DNA of 64,000 nucleotides from Chloropicon primus (GCA_023205875.1 CP060759.1:1031501-1095500), one strand, 5' to 3'. Shown: positions 37,515 to 47,884, counted from the stretch's first letter. The notes: a model not told the origin generated them from the letters alone. Made by a program: numbers and translations.

Positions 37515-38477
37515 ATGGATTTCTCACAAGTGCGGAGGCTGCCGAGGCACGCTACCCCGCTGAGGAGGCAGGTCACCTCGTGCAGCTTTCTGAGAACCAG
37601 GACCAAAGTGGTGGAGAATGTTGTGAGGGCTCGGCAGAAGACGCCGCGGTTCAAGAGGGGTGGACTCGAGATCTACGAGGCGGAGCTGGGGGACTACCAG
37701 ATGGTGTCGAGGCTCCTCGTGGAGGCCTTTTACACGGACACGCGCGTTCCCGAGAACAACCTCTCGCCCATGCAGAAGAGGGGCCTCGAGAGGGACCAGA
37801 ACCTGGACCTGCGGGCGCGGTACGGGAGGGCGTCCAGGGAAGGGGGAGGGGTGATTCAGAGCACGATCCTCGTGGCGAGCAAGACTGAGACGACGTCGGA
37901 GGGCGACCAAGTCGAGGAGGAGGTCGGGTGCGTGGCCTTGGGGACCACGCCCTTCGTGGGAAGCGAGGCCCAGCTGAACATCAGGGACTTGTACGCGTAC
38001 TCCAACAGGGTTGGGGCGACCAAGTTCCGGCAAGTGGAGGACGACGGGACGTGTCTGAGGCCCGTCGTGGCGAACTTGGCGGTCCTGCCGAAGGCGAGGA
38101 GGAAGGGCATCGCCAAAAAACTGATGAGGGAGGCCGAGGAGGTCGCCAAAGCGTGGGGCTACCAAGAGTTGTGGCTCTTGGTCGAGAAGGATAACCCCAA
38201 GGCGAGGAAGCTGTACGGGGGGTTGGGCTTCAAGGCGGTCAAGGAGGAGCCGGACGACGCGTACAAGTTGGTGGAAGGCAGGATCGAAAAGCTGGACACG
38301 ACGAACATCTACATGAAGAAGTCCCTGAGGGGCTTCCCGCTGCAGCAGCTGGAGAACGCCGATTGGGTGTCCATCGCCCTCCTGGCGGGCCTCGGCTCGG
38401 CCCTCACGCAGGACGACGTGAGGGAGCTCGTCTCGGCGCGGTTGCTGGGCGTCAGTGACTTTTTGAACCACGTGTAA
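37515..38477 (+). CDS. GNAT acetyltransferase, plastid-type
   Basis: 320 residues, one exon. A basic, Ser/Thr/Arg-rich N-terminus (MDFSQVRRLPRHATPLRRQ) suggests organelle import. The GNAT core has VVANLAVLPKARRKGIAKKL (acetyl-CoA loop in RRKGIA) and WLLVEKDNPKARKLYGGLGF, the order found in plant plastid GNAT enzymes that acetylate lysines and N-termini. The extra 70 residues at the C-terminus are Leu-rich and unassigned. The stop TAA lies in CGTGTAATC (TGTAA), and glyoxalase I ends 17 bp away on the other strand. Divergent from the mTERF-like gene with 166 bp between. Confidence 0.82.
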   Translation: MDFSQVRRLPRHATPLRRQVTSCSFLRTRTKVVENVVRARQKTPRFKRGGLEIYEAELGDYQMVSRLLVEAFYTDTRVPENNLSPMQKRGLERDQNLDLRARYGRASREGGGVIQSTILVASKTETTSEGDQVEEEVGCVALGTTPFVGSEAQLNIRDLYAYSNRVGATKFRQVEDDGTCLRPVVANLAVLPKARRKGIAKKLMREAEEVAKAWGYQELWLLVEKDNPKARKLYGGLGFKAVKEEPDDAYKLVEGRIEKLDTTNIYMKKSLRGFPLQQLENADWVSIALLAGLGSALTQDDVRELVSARLLGVSDFLNHV

Positions 38478-38494
38478 TCTTAAAATCTTTTGTG

Positions 38495-39514
38495 TTACTT
38501 GAAGCTCTCTGGGTTCATCCCCCTGTTGATGATCTCGATCCAGTAGCCGTCCGGATCGAGGCAGAAAGCGAGGCCCTTCATGGATCCGTCGTCAGGCTTC
38601 TTGTGGAATTCGACGCCGGCGCCCTCCAAACCTTTGGAGAACTCGTAGACGTCGTCCACCAGGAAGCCGATGTGACCGAACCCCCTCCTGGGCTCGACGT
38701 TGCCGTTGTTGTGCTGAAAGTCCGAGTCGCTCTCCGTTCCGTGATTGTGAGTCAGCTCGAGAACTGGAACCGCGTTTGGGTACAGGTGCGACTTGATGTG
38801 CTGCATGGCCTCCGGCGTGGTCGGGTCGGGGGTGGTCTCGCCCTCCACGTCCGCCTCGTTCGCGAGAAAGTAGAGGGAAAAGTCCCCCTTGTCCTTGCCG
38901 TAGTGCCTTTCCGCAAGCAGACGCATGCCGAACTGCTCCGTGTAGAATGGAATGCTTTTGGAGGGATCCTTGATGCGAAGCATCGTTTGCGCCAACGCAA
39001 ACTCTGGACAGCCAGAGTCCACCGTTCCCTCTCGCTTCACGATCTCGACCCAGTACCCGTCCGGATCCAGGGCAAAGGCAAGGCCCTTCATTCTCCCCTC
39101 GTCGGGCTTCTTCTTGAACTCCACGCCCTCGGCAAGAAGCTTGTCGCTCGCCGCGTAGACGTCGTCGACAGCCACCGCGATGTGCCCAAACCCGTCCCTA
39201 TCCTTGTTCCCAGGGTGGATCGGGGGCTGGTCCTCCCCCCAGTTGTGCGTCAGCTCCAGCGTGACCAGGTCACGGTCGAACACGTTCCCGCCCTTGCCCC
39301 CTTCCCCCGGCATCGGCGTGCCCATGAAGTACAGGCTGAACTCCCACTGAGGAAAGTCCCACTTGCTCAGCAGCTGGAATCCCAAACTCTTCTCGTAGAA
39401 CGCCACGGATCTCTCCGCATCCTTCACCCGCAGCATGGTTTGCTGCCAGTACGGCCGGTTCGCCTTCGCGTTCGACGACATCGCCCTCCCCACCGCTCTC
39501 CCTCCCCTCAACAT
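38495..39514 (-). CDS. GLO1: glyoxalase I with two domains
   Basis: 339 residues, one exon. Two complete lactoylglutathione lyase domains lie in tandem. Each keeps the four metal ligands of the human-type enzyme: QQTMLRVKD / AQTMLRIKD (Gln), LELTHNWG / LELTHNHG (Glu), FGHIAV / FGHIGF (His) and DPDGYWVEI / DPDGYWIEI (Glu). Such monomeric double-domain forms are known in yeast and Plasmodium, with two active sites per chain. It converts the methylglyoxal-glutathione hemithioacetal to S-lactoylglutathione. The start is ATG 39514 (MLRGGRAVGRAMSSN), perhaps a short organelle presequence, with a second ATG closer to the domain. Overlaps nothing; divergent from the sirtuin. Confidence 0.95.
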   Translation of the reverse strand: MLRGGRAVGRAMSSNAKANRPYWQQTMLRVKDAERSVAFYEKSLGFQLLSKWDFPQWEFSLYFMGTPMPGEGGKGGNVFDRDLVTLELTHNWGEDQPPIHPGNKDRDGFGHIAVAVDDVYAASDKLLAEGVEFKKKPDEGRMKGLAFALDPDGYWVEIVKREGTVDSGCPEFALAQTMLRIKDPSKSIPFYTEQFGMRLLAERHYGKDKGDFSLYFLANEADVEGETTPDPTTPEAMQHIKSHLYPNAVPVLELTHNHGTESDSDFQHNNGNVEPRRGFGHIGFLVDDVYEFSKGLEGAGVEFHKKPDDGSMKGLAFCLDPDGYWIEIINRGMNPESFK

Positions 39515-39780
39515 GGACCAAACCACACCCCAGATCCCTGAATCCCTCCACGAAAACGAAGAACCCAAAACAAGACCGAAACCACGCCACGCCACCTGTT
39601 CCGTGTGTGCGCTCCCGGCGTTCTCTCCAGCCCTCTGCCTCTCCGTCCTCGTCCTCGTCGTCGTTCCCCTCGTCGCTGGGAAGAGGCAGGCAGCCGTCCG
39701 CGCGCGTTGTTGAGACAGAGAGAGCCACCGGTGGGCGAAGCGAAGGGGAGGGGCGAAGAGAGGAGAGAGGAGAGGAGAGG

Positions 39781-40833
39781 ATGAAGGAGAAGGGGGAGGG
39801 GGAGGAGGCGAGGGGGCCGACCGTGGCGGAGTTGTTCGAGAGCGAGAGTGAAAGCGAGGGCGACGGAGGGATGGAGGAGTTTTTGATGAATATGCTCAAC
39901 CTCAAGCTGGGTTCTCCCAGGGAGGAGGAGGAGGACCTCTCGGCGACGCCGCTGCTGACGTCGTTCGACCTCGATGGGGTGGCCGAGTACATCCAGAGGG
40001 GGGAGTGCAAGAACGTCATCGTGCTGGCGGGTGCGGGCATATCGGTCTCCGCAGGCATACCGGACTTCAGGAGCCCGGGGAGTGGCTTGTACTCCAAGCT
40101 CGCGGAGTACGGGTTGCCGCACCCCGAGGCAATATTCGAGCTGGACTTCTTCAGGAACAATCCGGATCCCTTCTACACGTTGGCCCAGGAGCTCTTCCCG
40201 GGCAACAGGTACCACCCCACGCCGGCCCACTACTTCATCAAGCTCCTGCACGAGAAGGGGATCCTGCTGAGGTGCTTCACTCAGAACATAGACTCGCTCG
40301 AGACTCAGGCCGGCCTGCCGAGGGAGAAGCTCGTGGCTGCCCACGGCAACTTTGACTCCGCGACGTGCATCGACACGGGGAAGAAGGTCCCCATAGACGA
40401 GGTGGAGAGGGCGATATTCGACGACTCTTTTGGTTGGAAGAGTCTCGGGAAGAAGCACGGCGGACTGGTGAAGCCAGACATCGTGTTTTTCGGGGAGCAG
40501 CTCCCCAGCCAGTTTTTCAAGCTGGCCGAGGAGGACTTTCCAAAGTGCGACCTCTTGATTGTCATGGGGACGTCACTCGTGGTGCAACCCTTCGCCAGCT
40601 TGATCGGCCGGGTGTCCAGCAAAGTGCCTAGGCTGCTGATAAACAGGGAGAAGGTTGGCGTGTACAACAAGTCGAAGTCCTATGCCCCGGGAATAGGCCA
40701 GTACGGATTCAGGTTCGACAAAAACAACTACAGGGACGCACTTTTCCTGGGGGACTGCGACAAGGGGGTCGAAGAGCTCTCTGATCTCCTGGGCTGGGCG
40801 GTAGACTTGAGGACGCTGATCGAGTCGCGGTAG
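39781..40833 (+). CDS. SIR2: SIRT2/Hst2-like sirtuin lacking most zinc cysteines
   Basis: 350 residues, one exon. The Rossmann and catalytic motifs are intact: GAGISVSAGIPDFRSP, FTQNIDSLE, AAHGNF with the catalytic His, LVKPDIVFFGEQLP and VMGTSLVVQPF, so NAD-dependent deacylase chemistry is likely. The zinc module that should hold four Cys in two C-x-x-C pairs reads ATCIDTGKKVP ... FGWKSLGKKHGG: one Cys remains. The N-terminus is acidic. ATG 39781 is used because the longer frame begins with GTG. Sequence overall is closest to cytosolic SIRT2. Convergent with CarB (126-bp gap); a TGTAA lies about 35 bp after the stop. Confidence 0.92.
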   Translation: MKEKGEGEEARGPTVAELFESESESEGDGGMEEFLMNMLNLKLGSPREEEEDLSATPLLTSFDLDGVAEYIQRGECKNVIVLAGAGISVSAGIPDFRSPGSGLYSKLAEYGLPHPEAIFELDFFRNNPDPFYTLAQELFPGNRYHPTPAHYFIKLLHEKGILLRCFTQNIDSLETQAGLPREKLVAAHGNFDSATCIDTGKKVPIDEVERAIFDDSFGWKSLGKKHGGLVKPDIVFFGEQLPSQFFKLAEEDFPKCDLLIVMGTSLVVQPFASLIGRVSSKVPRLLINREKVGVYNKSKSYAPGIGQYGFRFDKNNYRDALFLGDCDKGVEELSDLLGWAVDLRTLIESR

Positions 40834-40959
40834 AAACGTATCGCGTATAATCATAGCAAAGTTTGTAAAAACCTCAAAAAAAAACCTGTAGCACGCCGCA
40901 GGGCGATCAAGAATCTGGTATGGATGAATTACAAGAAATGGAGAGGATGATTCAGAGTC

Positions 40960-43900
40960 TCAGAAGAAATCCTGCAGCGCGTCCATCTTCAACTTCTTCG
41001 TCTGCATCGCTCGGATGGACTCTACGATCGCCTTGGCGGCTGGGAGGGTCGTGACGAGGGGGATCTTGTACGCGAGGGCCTTTCTTCTAAGCACGAGCCC
41101 GTCCTTCTGGTCCACCTCATCGCCCGAGGGCGTGATAATCATGAGCTGAATCTCGTCGTTCTGCATCATGTCAATCCCGTGCGGCCTCCCCTCGTGAAGC
41201 TTGAGCACAGAAGTCACCTCGACGCCGTTGCTCTTCAAGAAGTCCGCGGTTCCTTTCGTTGCGACCACCTTGAAGCCGAGCTGAGAGAGTCCCTTCGCCA
41301 CGGACACGCTCTCCTGCTTGGTGGCGTCCGTCATGCTCATGTACGCCGTTCCCGAGGTGGGGAGCTTCGTTCCCGCAGCGATCTGGGCCTTGGCGTAGGC
41401 GTTTGCATAGCTCGCGTCGATTCCCATGACTTCCCCCGTGCTGCGCATCTCTGGACCGAGGATTGTATCCGTTCCCGGGAACTTGTCGAACGGCAAGACG
41501 GCCTCCTTCACAGCGACGTGGTCCAAAACGGGCTCTTGCGTGAACCCGAGCTCCTTCAGGGTTTTCCCGGCCATCAAAAGGCTGGCGTACTTTGCCAACG
41601 GGCTTCCGATGGCCTTGGACACAAAAGGGACCGTACGACTTGCCCTTGGGTTGGCCTCGATGATGTAAGGCTTCCCCTCGTGGACGGCGTACTGGATGTT
41701 CAACAGGCCAACCACCCCGAGGCTCTTGGCAAGAGCTGGGGTCCACTCCCTGATGGTAGTCAGAGCATCAAAAGGAATGGATTGGGTGGGGAGGGCGCAG
41801 GCGGAGTCTCCACTGTGAACTCCCGCCTCCTCGATGTGCTCCATGATTCCTCCGATCACCACGTTCCCGTCCTTGTCGGCAAGGGCGTCGACGTCCAGCT
41901 CAGTGGCCCCGCTCAGGTACTTGTCCACAAGAACAGGCTGCTCTGGATCCACAGCTACTGCGGTGTTGATGTACTTGACCAGACTCTTCTCGTTGTAAAC
42001 GACTTCCATGGCACGGCCACCAAGGACATAAGAGGGCCGGACCATCACTGGGTATCCTAGCTTGTTGGCCGCTTCAATGGCCTCGCCCTCGCTCCTGGCG
42101 ATGCCTCCAGCAGGCTGGTCGATGTTCAGCTCCTTGAGCAGGGCCTCGAACTGCTCTCTGTCCTCCGCCGCGTCAATGCTGTCCGGGCTCGTTCCCCATA
42201 TCTTCACGTTTCCCCTTCCACTTGCCGCTGGTATCGGGTTCTCCTCCAGGTACTTCTGCAGGGGCTTGGCCAACTTCAGCGGAGTCTGGCCACCGAACTG
42301 AACGATGATCCCCTCTGGCCTCTCCGCCTCCAGGACGTTCACAACGTCTTCCACGGTGAGAGGCTCAAAGTAAAGACGGTCCGAAGTGTCGTAATCCGTA
42401 GAGACTGTCTCGGGGTTGGAGTTCATCATGATCGTCTCGTAGCCCTCGGCACTCAACGAGAAGGCGGCATGGCAGCAGCAGTAATCAAACTCAATCCCCT
42501 GGCCGATTCTGTTTGGACCCCCTCCCAAGATCAACACCTTTGACTTGTTGTTCGCGCCGCACTCGTCCTCCCCGTCGTAAGTGGAGTACATGTAAGGCGT
42601 GTTTGCCTCAAACTCTGCGGCACACGTGTCGACGCGCTTCATCTGTGGAACGACGCCGCACTTCCTCCTCAGGCTCCGCACCACGTCCTCTGGCACCCGC
42701 GCAAACTCAGCGATCTGAGAGTCAGAGAAGCCCCTGGACTTGATTTGCTTCCAGTCGCTGGCGCTCAGGCTCTCAAGGTCGCTGGCTTTCACGTATTCGC
42801 CGACGTCCTTGAGGCACCTCAGCTGGTTGACAAACCAAGGGTCCATCTTGGTCAATTCGATCACCTCCTCCGTGGAGAATCCAGCGTCCATGGCATACCA
42901 CACCGCCACGAGGCGGTCCGGGTTGGGCGTTCGCAAGTTGTACCTCAACTCCTCCTCCGTTGGAGTGGCAGCCCCTTTGGGGCCGGACCAGCCATTCAAG
43001 CCGACTTCAAGGGACCGCAAGGCCTTTTGAAAGGACTCCTGGAAGGTTCTGCCGATCGCCATGGCCTCGCCGACGCTCTTCATCTGCGTCGTGAGCACCG
43101 GGGACGACCCGGGGAACTTCTCGAAAGCAAATCTGGGTATCTTGGTCACCACGTAGTCAATGGAGGGCTCAAAGGAGGCTGGGGTCTTCTGCGTGATGTC
43201 GTTGGGAATGCAGTCGAGCGTGTAACCGATGGCAAGCTTGGCGGCCATCTTTGCGATAGGGAACCCAGTGGCCTTGGAGGCCAGCGCGGACGACCTGCTC
43301 ACCCTGGGGTTCATCTCGATCACCATGACCTCGCCGTCCACTGGGTTCACGCCGAATTGCACGTTGGAGCCGCCGCACTCCACTCCCACCTCCCTTATGA
43401 TGGCCACGGAGGCGTCCCTGAGCCTTTGGTACTCCTTGTCCGTCAGGGTCTGCGCGGGGGCCACAGTCACGCTGTCGCCCGTGTGCACGCCCATCGGATC
43501 TATGTTCTCGATGGAGCAAATGATGACGACGTTGTCCTTCAAGTCCCTCATCACCTCAAGCTCGTACTCCTTCCAGCCAATGAGAGACTTCTCGATCAGC
43601 ACCTGGCTAGTCATCGAGGCGGTCAGACCAGCCTGCACGATCTGGTTGAACTCCTCCATGTTGTAAGCGATTCCTCCGCCCGTGCCTCCCAGGGTGAAGG
43701 CGGGCCTGATGATGATCGGGAAGTTGCCAATCTCCTTCTGGATGGCATGCGCCTCCTCCATGTTCTCCGCTGTGCCGCTGGGCGGGGTCTTCAACCCGAT
43801 CCTGTCCATGGCCTCCTTGAAGAGCAGGCGGTCCTCAGCGACATTGATGGCGTCGAGCTTCGCCCCGATCAGCTCGATGTTGAGCTCGTCCAGGTCGCCG

Positions 43901-44286
43901 TTCTCGGCGAGCGCCTTGGCCAGGTTCAGGGCCGTCTGCCCCCCCATCGTGGGAAGGAGGGCGTCCGGCTTCTCCTTGATGAGAATATCCTTGACGGACT
44001 CGGGCGTCATGGGACCCACGTAGGTGCGGTCCGCCGTGCCCGGGTCCGTCATGATGGTGGCAGGGTTCGAGTTCACTAGGACGATCTCGTAGCCCTCCTG
44101 CTTGAGGGCCTTGCACGCCTGGGTTCCACTGTAGTCGAACTCGCAGGCCTTTTGAGAAAGCGAACGAAGCGAAGCGAGGAACGAGGAAAGAAAAGAAGAA
44201 GAAGATGAAGAAGATGATGATGATGATGATGAAGTGTGTCAGCGATCGCGACGGGGGTAGCTGGCGCGCGAGAGGTAAACACACAC

Positions 44287-44345
<59 letters not shown>

Positions 44346-44759
44346 GAGAGAGAAAGAGAGAGAACCCACCTGCCCAATGACGATAGGACCCGCTCCGAGG
44401 ATCACTATCTTCTTGATGTCCTCGCGCTTCTGCCCATCGCGGCTCGACCACTCCTGAAAGGCGGGGGCCTCGGGGGCTGCCGCCGAGCGGGCTCGCACGC
44501 TGTCCCTCCTCCCGAGGACCCTGTCCGCCCCCGCGTACTCCGCCTTGGCCCTCACGCAGGCATTCCTCGCGAGCGTCCTGCGAGACACAGCAAGCACGAG
44601 CGCCGTGCGTCAGTACAAGAAAAGATTTAATGATCTCCCCCCCCAATCTTATCTTCCTCGCCGTCGACCGCCTTACCTCTTCTCGGTCCCCGCGAGAACT
44701 TTCTTGGTTCGCTGCTTTGCGGCTGCGGCCTTGTTGCTAAAGACGACAGCCTGCTTCAT
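40960..44759 (-). CDS. CARB: carbamoyl-phosphate synthase large subunit, plastid type
   Basis: Three exons, 44759-44677, 44577-44370 and 44148-40960, joined at AG/GTAAGG...CAG and CAG/GTGGGT...AAAAG, encode 1159 residues. The second junction restores [15 protein letters not shown], invariant in the family. Two ATP-grasp halves follow ([10 protein letters not shown] and [20 protein letters not shown] mark their starts), then an MGS-like allosteric domain. It makes carbamoyl phosphate from bicarbonate, ammonia passed from the small subunit, and two ATP, for arginine and pyrimidines. It is a stand-alone subunit like bacteria and plants, not the fused animal/fungal CAD. The first 75 residues ([16 protein letters not shown], then Arg/Ala-rich) look like a plastid transit peptide. 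Intron 2 is full of simple repeats. Confidence 0.95.
44205..44363. repeat. simple repeats inside CARB intron 2
   Basis: (GAT)n at about 44212-44232 and a 70-base (GA)n tract at 44293-44363 lie inside the 221-bp intron 44149-44369; on the transcribed strand the tract is a long (CT)n just after the donor. Confidence 0.92.
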
Positions 44760-45014
44760 CTCGTCTCGTCTCCTCTCGCACGTTCCGCACCGCACGCACC
44801 TCTCGGCTCGAGGTACACAACCGCTCTCTCCTCGCGAAAGCCGCCTTCCCTCTCGGAGCAGATGAATGGCTCTCGGGGGAGAGAGCCAGCACGTGAGGGA
44901 GAGGAGGGAGGGAAGGGGATCAGAGATCAGGAGGGGGTCAAGGATTTTGTGAATGAATAGAGAACATGTTCTAGGGTACAACTTTACCTTAGGATGTATG
45001 CATGTCACTGATAT

Positions 45015-46277
45015 TTACGGCTTGGGCTTGAAGACCTGGACTTTGCCGATGTCCTCGATGAGTTCGAAGGAAACGCCGGTTTGTGGCATCGTTTTCCACA
45101 GCAAGTCGCCCATGGAGGCCGCGGGGGTCAGCACGCCGCCAAGCATGTGGATCTCGCCCTTGTGCTCCTCCTTCTTGCTGAGGCACAAGGCCGTGTGGAG
45201 GGACATGGCGCTGGTCAACTTGTAGCCCGGGTCTCCCCCCCTTCCCTTGACCCAAACCACGGCGCCGCTCGCTCCTTCCTCATCTTGCACTTGGCCGTAC
45301 AAGAACTCGTTCATGAACCCGGTCTCCCTGATTTCCTTCGAGGGGCCCTCGCCCGGCTTGGGGAGGACGCCCCAGCGCACGAGCGACCTCCTGGCCCAGC
45401 CACTCGCCAAGACCACGTTGGCGAGGCCCATGAGCAGCGCCGCTAGGATGGCGACCATCCTGCGCTTGACTGCTGTGAACTGCTGGAAGGTGAAGTCCCC
45501 GTACAAGTCCTCCAGCAAGCCCCTCGTGCGGTACACCACTTTGGCGTTTACTGGCTCCATGATGCTCGGCGCGAGGTACGTCTTGCTCGGCTCGTGGTAG
45601 GACAGGGACGAGTAGGGGAGCGCCCCCTCGGCACCCTCGGGCGCCTTGGGGTCCAGGCAGTGGTTTTCCAGCGAGACCCCGACGAAGGACTCTGCCGAGG
45701 CGATCGTGCCGCCGCTGACCGAGCCCTTGCTGGGCCCCGTGAGGGCTTGGACGAATATCTTTTTCCCCTTGGCCCCGCCCACCCTCGCTCTGAGGTGCTT
45801 CACCAGGCCCAAGCTCCCCACGTCAAAGGGAACCGAGTCGTAGCCGCACGAAGTGAGTATAGTGACACCCTTGGACTTGGCCTCCTCGTGCATCTTGAGC
45901 AGCTCCATCTGGTACGTCGCCTCCCCCGTGATGTCGCACAGATCCGAGCCGTGCGCGATGGCTGCCCTCGCCAGCGGAAGACCGTACTTGAGATACGGCC
46001 CCACGTAGGACAACACGACCTTGCTCGAGGAGCACATCTCCTCGAGGAAGGCCGGGTCGCTCCCCGACCCCACGAGCTCCCCCACCTGCTCGAACCTCTC
46101 GTCCACCTCCTTGCATAGTCTCTCCTTGAGTTCCCCCAGCCTCGTGGCAGACCTTCCCGCAATGGCGTACTTCGACCACCCCCCTTCCACCTTGAGCCTC
46201 CTCGCCAGGTGCTCCGCTGCGAGGGAACCCGTGAACCCCGTCGCACCGAATATTGTCACGTCGTACTTTCGCGACAT
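45015..46277 (-). CDS. SCCPDH: saccharopine-dehydrogenase-like oxidoreductase
   Basis: 420 residues, one exon. N-terminal Rossmann fold (YDVTIFGATGFTGSLAAEHL), VVLSYVGPYLKYGLPL, DLCDITGEATY, and CGYDSVPFDVGSLGLV are the hallmarks of the SCCPDH/trans-acting enoyl reductase family found in lipid droplets and membranes. A hydrophobic segment (MVAILAALLMGLANVVLASG) lies near 275-295, as in relatives. True saccharopine dehydrogenase activity is not expected; substrates are unknown, probably lipids. ATG 46277 is clear. Same strand as CARB (255 bp) and DNAAF11 (90 bp). Confidence 0.9.
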   Translation of the reverse strand: MSRKYDVTIFGATGFTGSLAAEHLARRLKVEGGWSKYAIAGRSATRLGELKERLCKEVDERFEQVGELVGSGSDPAFLEEMCSSSKVVLSYVGPYLKYGLPLARAAIAHGSDLCDITGEATYQMELLKMHEEAKSKGVTILTSCGYDSVPFDVGSLGLVKHLRARVGGAKGKKIFVQALTGPSKGSVSGGTIASAESFVGVSLENHCLDPKAPEGAEGALPYSSLSYHEPSKTYLAPSIMEPVNAKVVYRTRGLLEDLYGDFTFQQFTAVKRRMVAILAALLMGLANVVLASGWARRSLVRWGVLPKPGEGPSKEIRETGFMNEFLYGQVQDEEGASGAVVWVKGRGGDPGYKLTSAMSLHTALCLSKKEEHKGEIHMLGGVLTPAASMGDLLWKTMPQTGVSFELIEDIGKVQVFKPKP

Positions 46278-46367
46278 CCTCCTCCACTTCTCCAGGCTCC
46301 TCCACTTCTCCAGGCTCCTCCACTCTTCTCCGCCACAAGATCATCTAATGATGATATGTTAGGTGTC

Positions 46368-47702
46368 CTATGTCAGGGGTGGGATGTCGTCGTTGTCGTC
46401 GTCGTCATTGTCATTGTCATTGTCGTCGTCATCGGAGGAGGAGGCCTCGGGAACCTGAGCCGATCTCTCCTTAATGAGAAAGCCCTGGGCCTGATCCGTC
46501 TTGGAGAGGTCTTGGACGATGCCCCGAATCGAAACGGCTCCTCCTCCACCGCTCTTTGGATCGTCGCCGTTCGCAAGCTTGTGGTCCTTCACCACGCTGT
46601 AGTGCTGGTTCACGAGGGAAGCGTTCGCCCGGAGCGTCTGGTTCGCTTTGGGCATCGTGACCACCAGGTGCCCCGTGTGCTTGTTCCTCTGTGCCTGGCT
46701 CTTGTCGGGGCTCACCTCCTCGGCCAAAGTGAGCTGCAAAAGCTTGCCCTTGATCAGAAGGCGGACGTAAGTGGGCTGCACGTCGGCCTCGATGAGGGAA
46801 GTGTCCAGGAACTTCCCCACGGCCACGTCGAGAACGATCTTGGCGTCGTCCTCCGAGTCCAGGAGGGTGAAGTCCCACCTGCCCTCGTTCTTGTTCAGGA
46901 CGCGCTGCCCCTCCGCGATAGGCTCCAGCTTCTCCCGCCTCTTCGTCGGCGGCTTGTCGAAAATCCTGTCCCTCTCGCTCTTCTTCTTCTCCTCGGCCTC
47001 CCTCTCCTCCTTCTCGTTCTCCCTCGCCTCGAGGACCCGGGTGGCTGGGCACCAAGGCCGGTGCTTCTCCCCGTCCTTCTCCACCGCGTTCCTGTCCGCC
47101 TCCTCGAGCTCGTCCTCGTCGTACTCGGGGGGGATCTCCACGTCGACCCAAACGTCCGGGTCCGTGCCCTCGTCGACCAGCTCCTTCCTTAGCCTCTCCG
47201 TGAGCCCGGCGAGCTTCTGCTTGGCGCCGATCCTCTCCGAAGGCTTTATCTCGGTGCCGTCCAGCTTGTTCAAGTGAGGCAAAGTCGCCACCACGAAGTC
47301 CCTGTAGCCTCCCCAGTCCGCGCACGGGTTGCCCGTCAGGTACATCTCCTTCAAGTGCACGTTGTGGCTCAGACTATGGAGCGAAAGCAGGCCCGCCTTG
47401 GTGATGAAGTTGAGCGTCAGGTCGAGCTTGGTCAAGAACTCGCACCGCTGCAAGTTCTCCACCTTCTGAATGTTGTTCAGAGCGAGGTTGAGGTACTCCA
47501 GCTCCTTTAGCTTGTGAAGGTTCTGAATCTTTCCGATCACATTGCTCTGCAACAAAAGGATCTTCAACCGCTTGCAAAGGACGCCGATGACTTCTATCTT
47601 CTCGATATTGAGCTGGTGCAGGGAAACCTCCTCGAGCGTGGACACGATTCCCTCGTTGTGCTCCGACCTCTGCCGGATCATCTGCTCGGTGATCGGCGCC
47701 AT
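46368..47702 (-). CDS. DNAAF11: dynein axonemal assembly factor DNAAF11 (LRRC6)
   Basis: 444 residues, one exon. Five SDS22-like leucine-rich repeats (LKILLLQSNVIGKIQNLHKL, LEYLNLALNNIQKVENLQR) with an LRR cap (PHLNKLDGTEIKPSERIGA), a charged coiled region, and a CS/p23-like domain near 270-370 match LRRC6/tilB. The protein is required in the cytoplasm to pre-assemble axonemal dynein arms, so the organism or one of its life stages should have motile cilia. The C-terminus is an Asp/Asn run encoded by a trinucleotide repeat at about 46385-46435. ATG 47702 is clear. Confidence 0.94.
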   Translation of the reverse strand: MAPITEQMIRQRSEHNEGIVSTLEEVSLHQLNIEKIEVIGVLCKRLKILLLQSNVIGKIQNLHKLKELEYLNLALNNIQKVENLQRCEFLTKLDLTLNFITKAGLLSLHSLSHNVHLKEMYLTGNPCADWGGYRDFVVATLPHLNKLDGTEIKPSERIGAKQKLAGLTERLRKELVDEGTDPDVWVDVEIPPEYDEDELEEADRNAVEKDGEKHRPWCPATRVLEARENEKEEREAEEKKKSERDRIFDKPPTKRREKLEPIAEGQRVLNKNEGRWDFTLLDSEDDAKIVLDVAVGKFLDTSLIEADVQPTYVRLLIKGKLLQLTLAEEVSPDKSQAQRNKHTGHLVVTMPKANQTLRANASLVNQHYSVVKDHKLANGDDPKSGGGGAVSIRGIVQDLSKTDQAQGFLIKERSAQVPEASSSDDDDNDNDNDDDDNDDIPPLT

Positions 47703-47840
47703 GTTGCTGTGCCTCAGTCAAAAACCAACCCAAACCACTACCCCAAAGGCTCAACCCAGATCTTCTCCAAGCTCTGCTCCCCCCACCTCACGCAAGAAGA
47801 CACACAGACACAAGACCAAGCCAGCCAGGGAGGGAGCTCG

Positions 47841-47884
47841 TGTCGTGTCGTGTCGTGTCGTGTCGTGTCGTGTCGTGTCGTGTC
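47841..47884. repeat. (TGTCG)8 array, left arm of inverted pair
   Basis: Eight full TGTCG units plus TGTC. Complementary to the array at 48151-48180. Confidence 0.97.

Noticed and set aside
36338-37888. 516-codon plus-strand frame across the mTERF-like gene into GNAT
   Set aside because: Composition is Arg/Pro/Leu shadow; GNAT and the mTERF-like frames carry family motifs and explain the DNA.
42745-44079. 444-codon plus-strand frame over CARB
   Set aside because: No motifs, antisense to a conserved enzyme, composition typical of a shadow frame.
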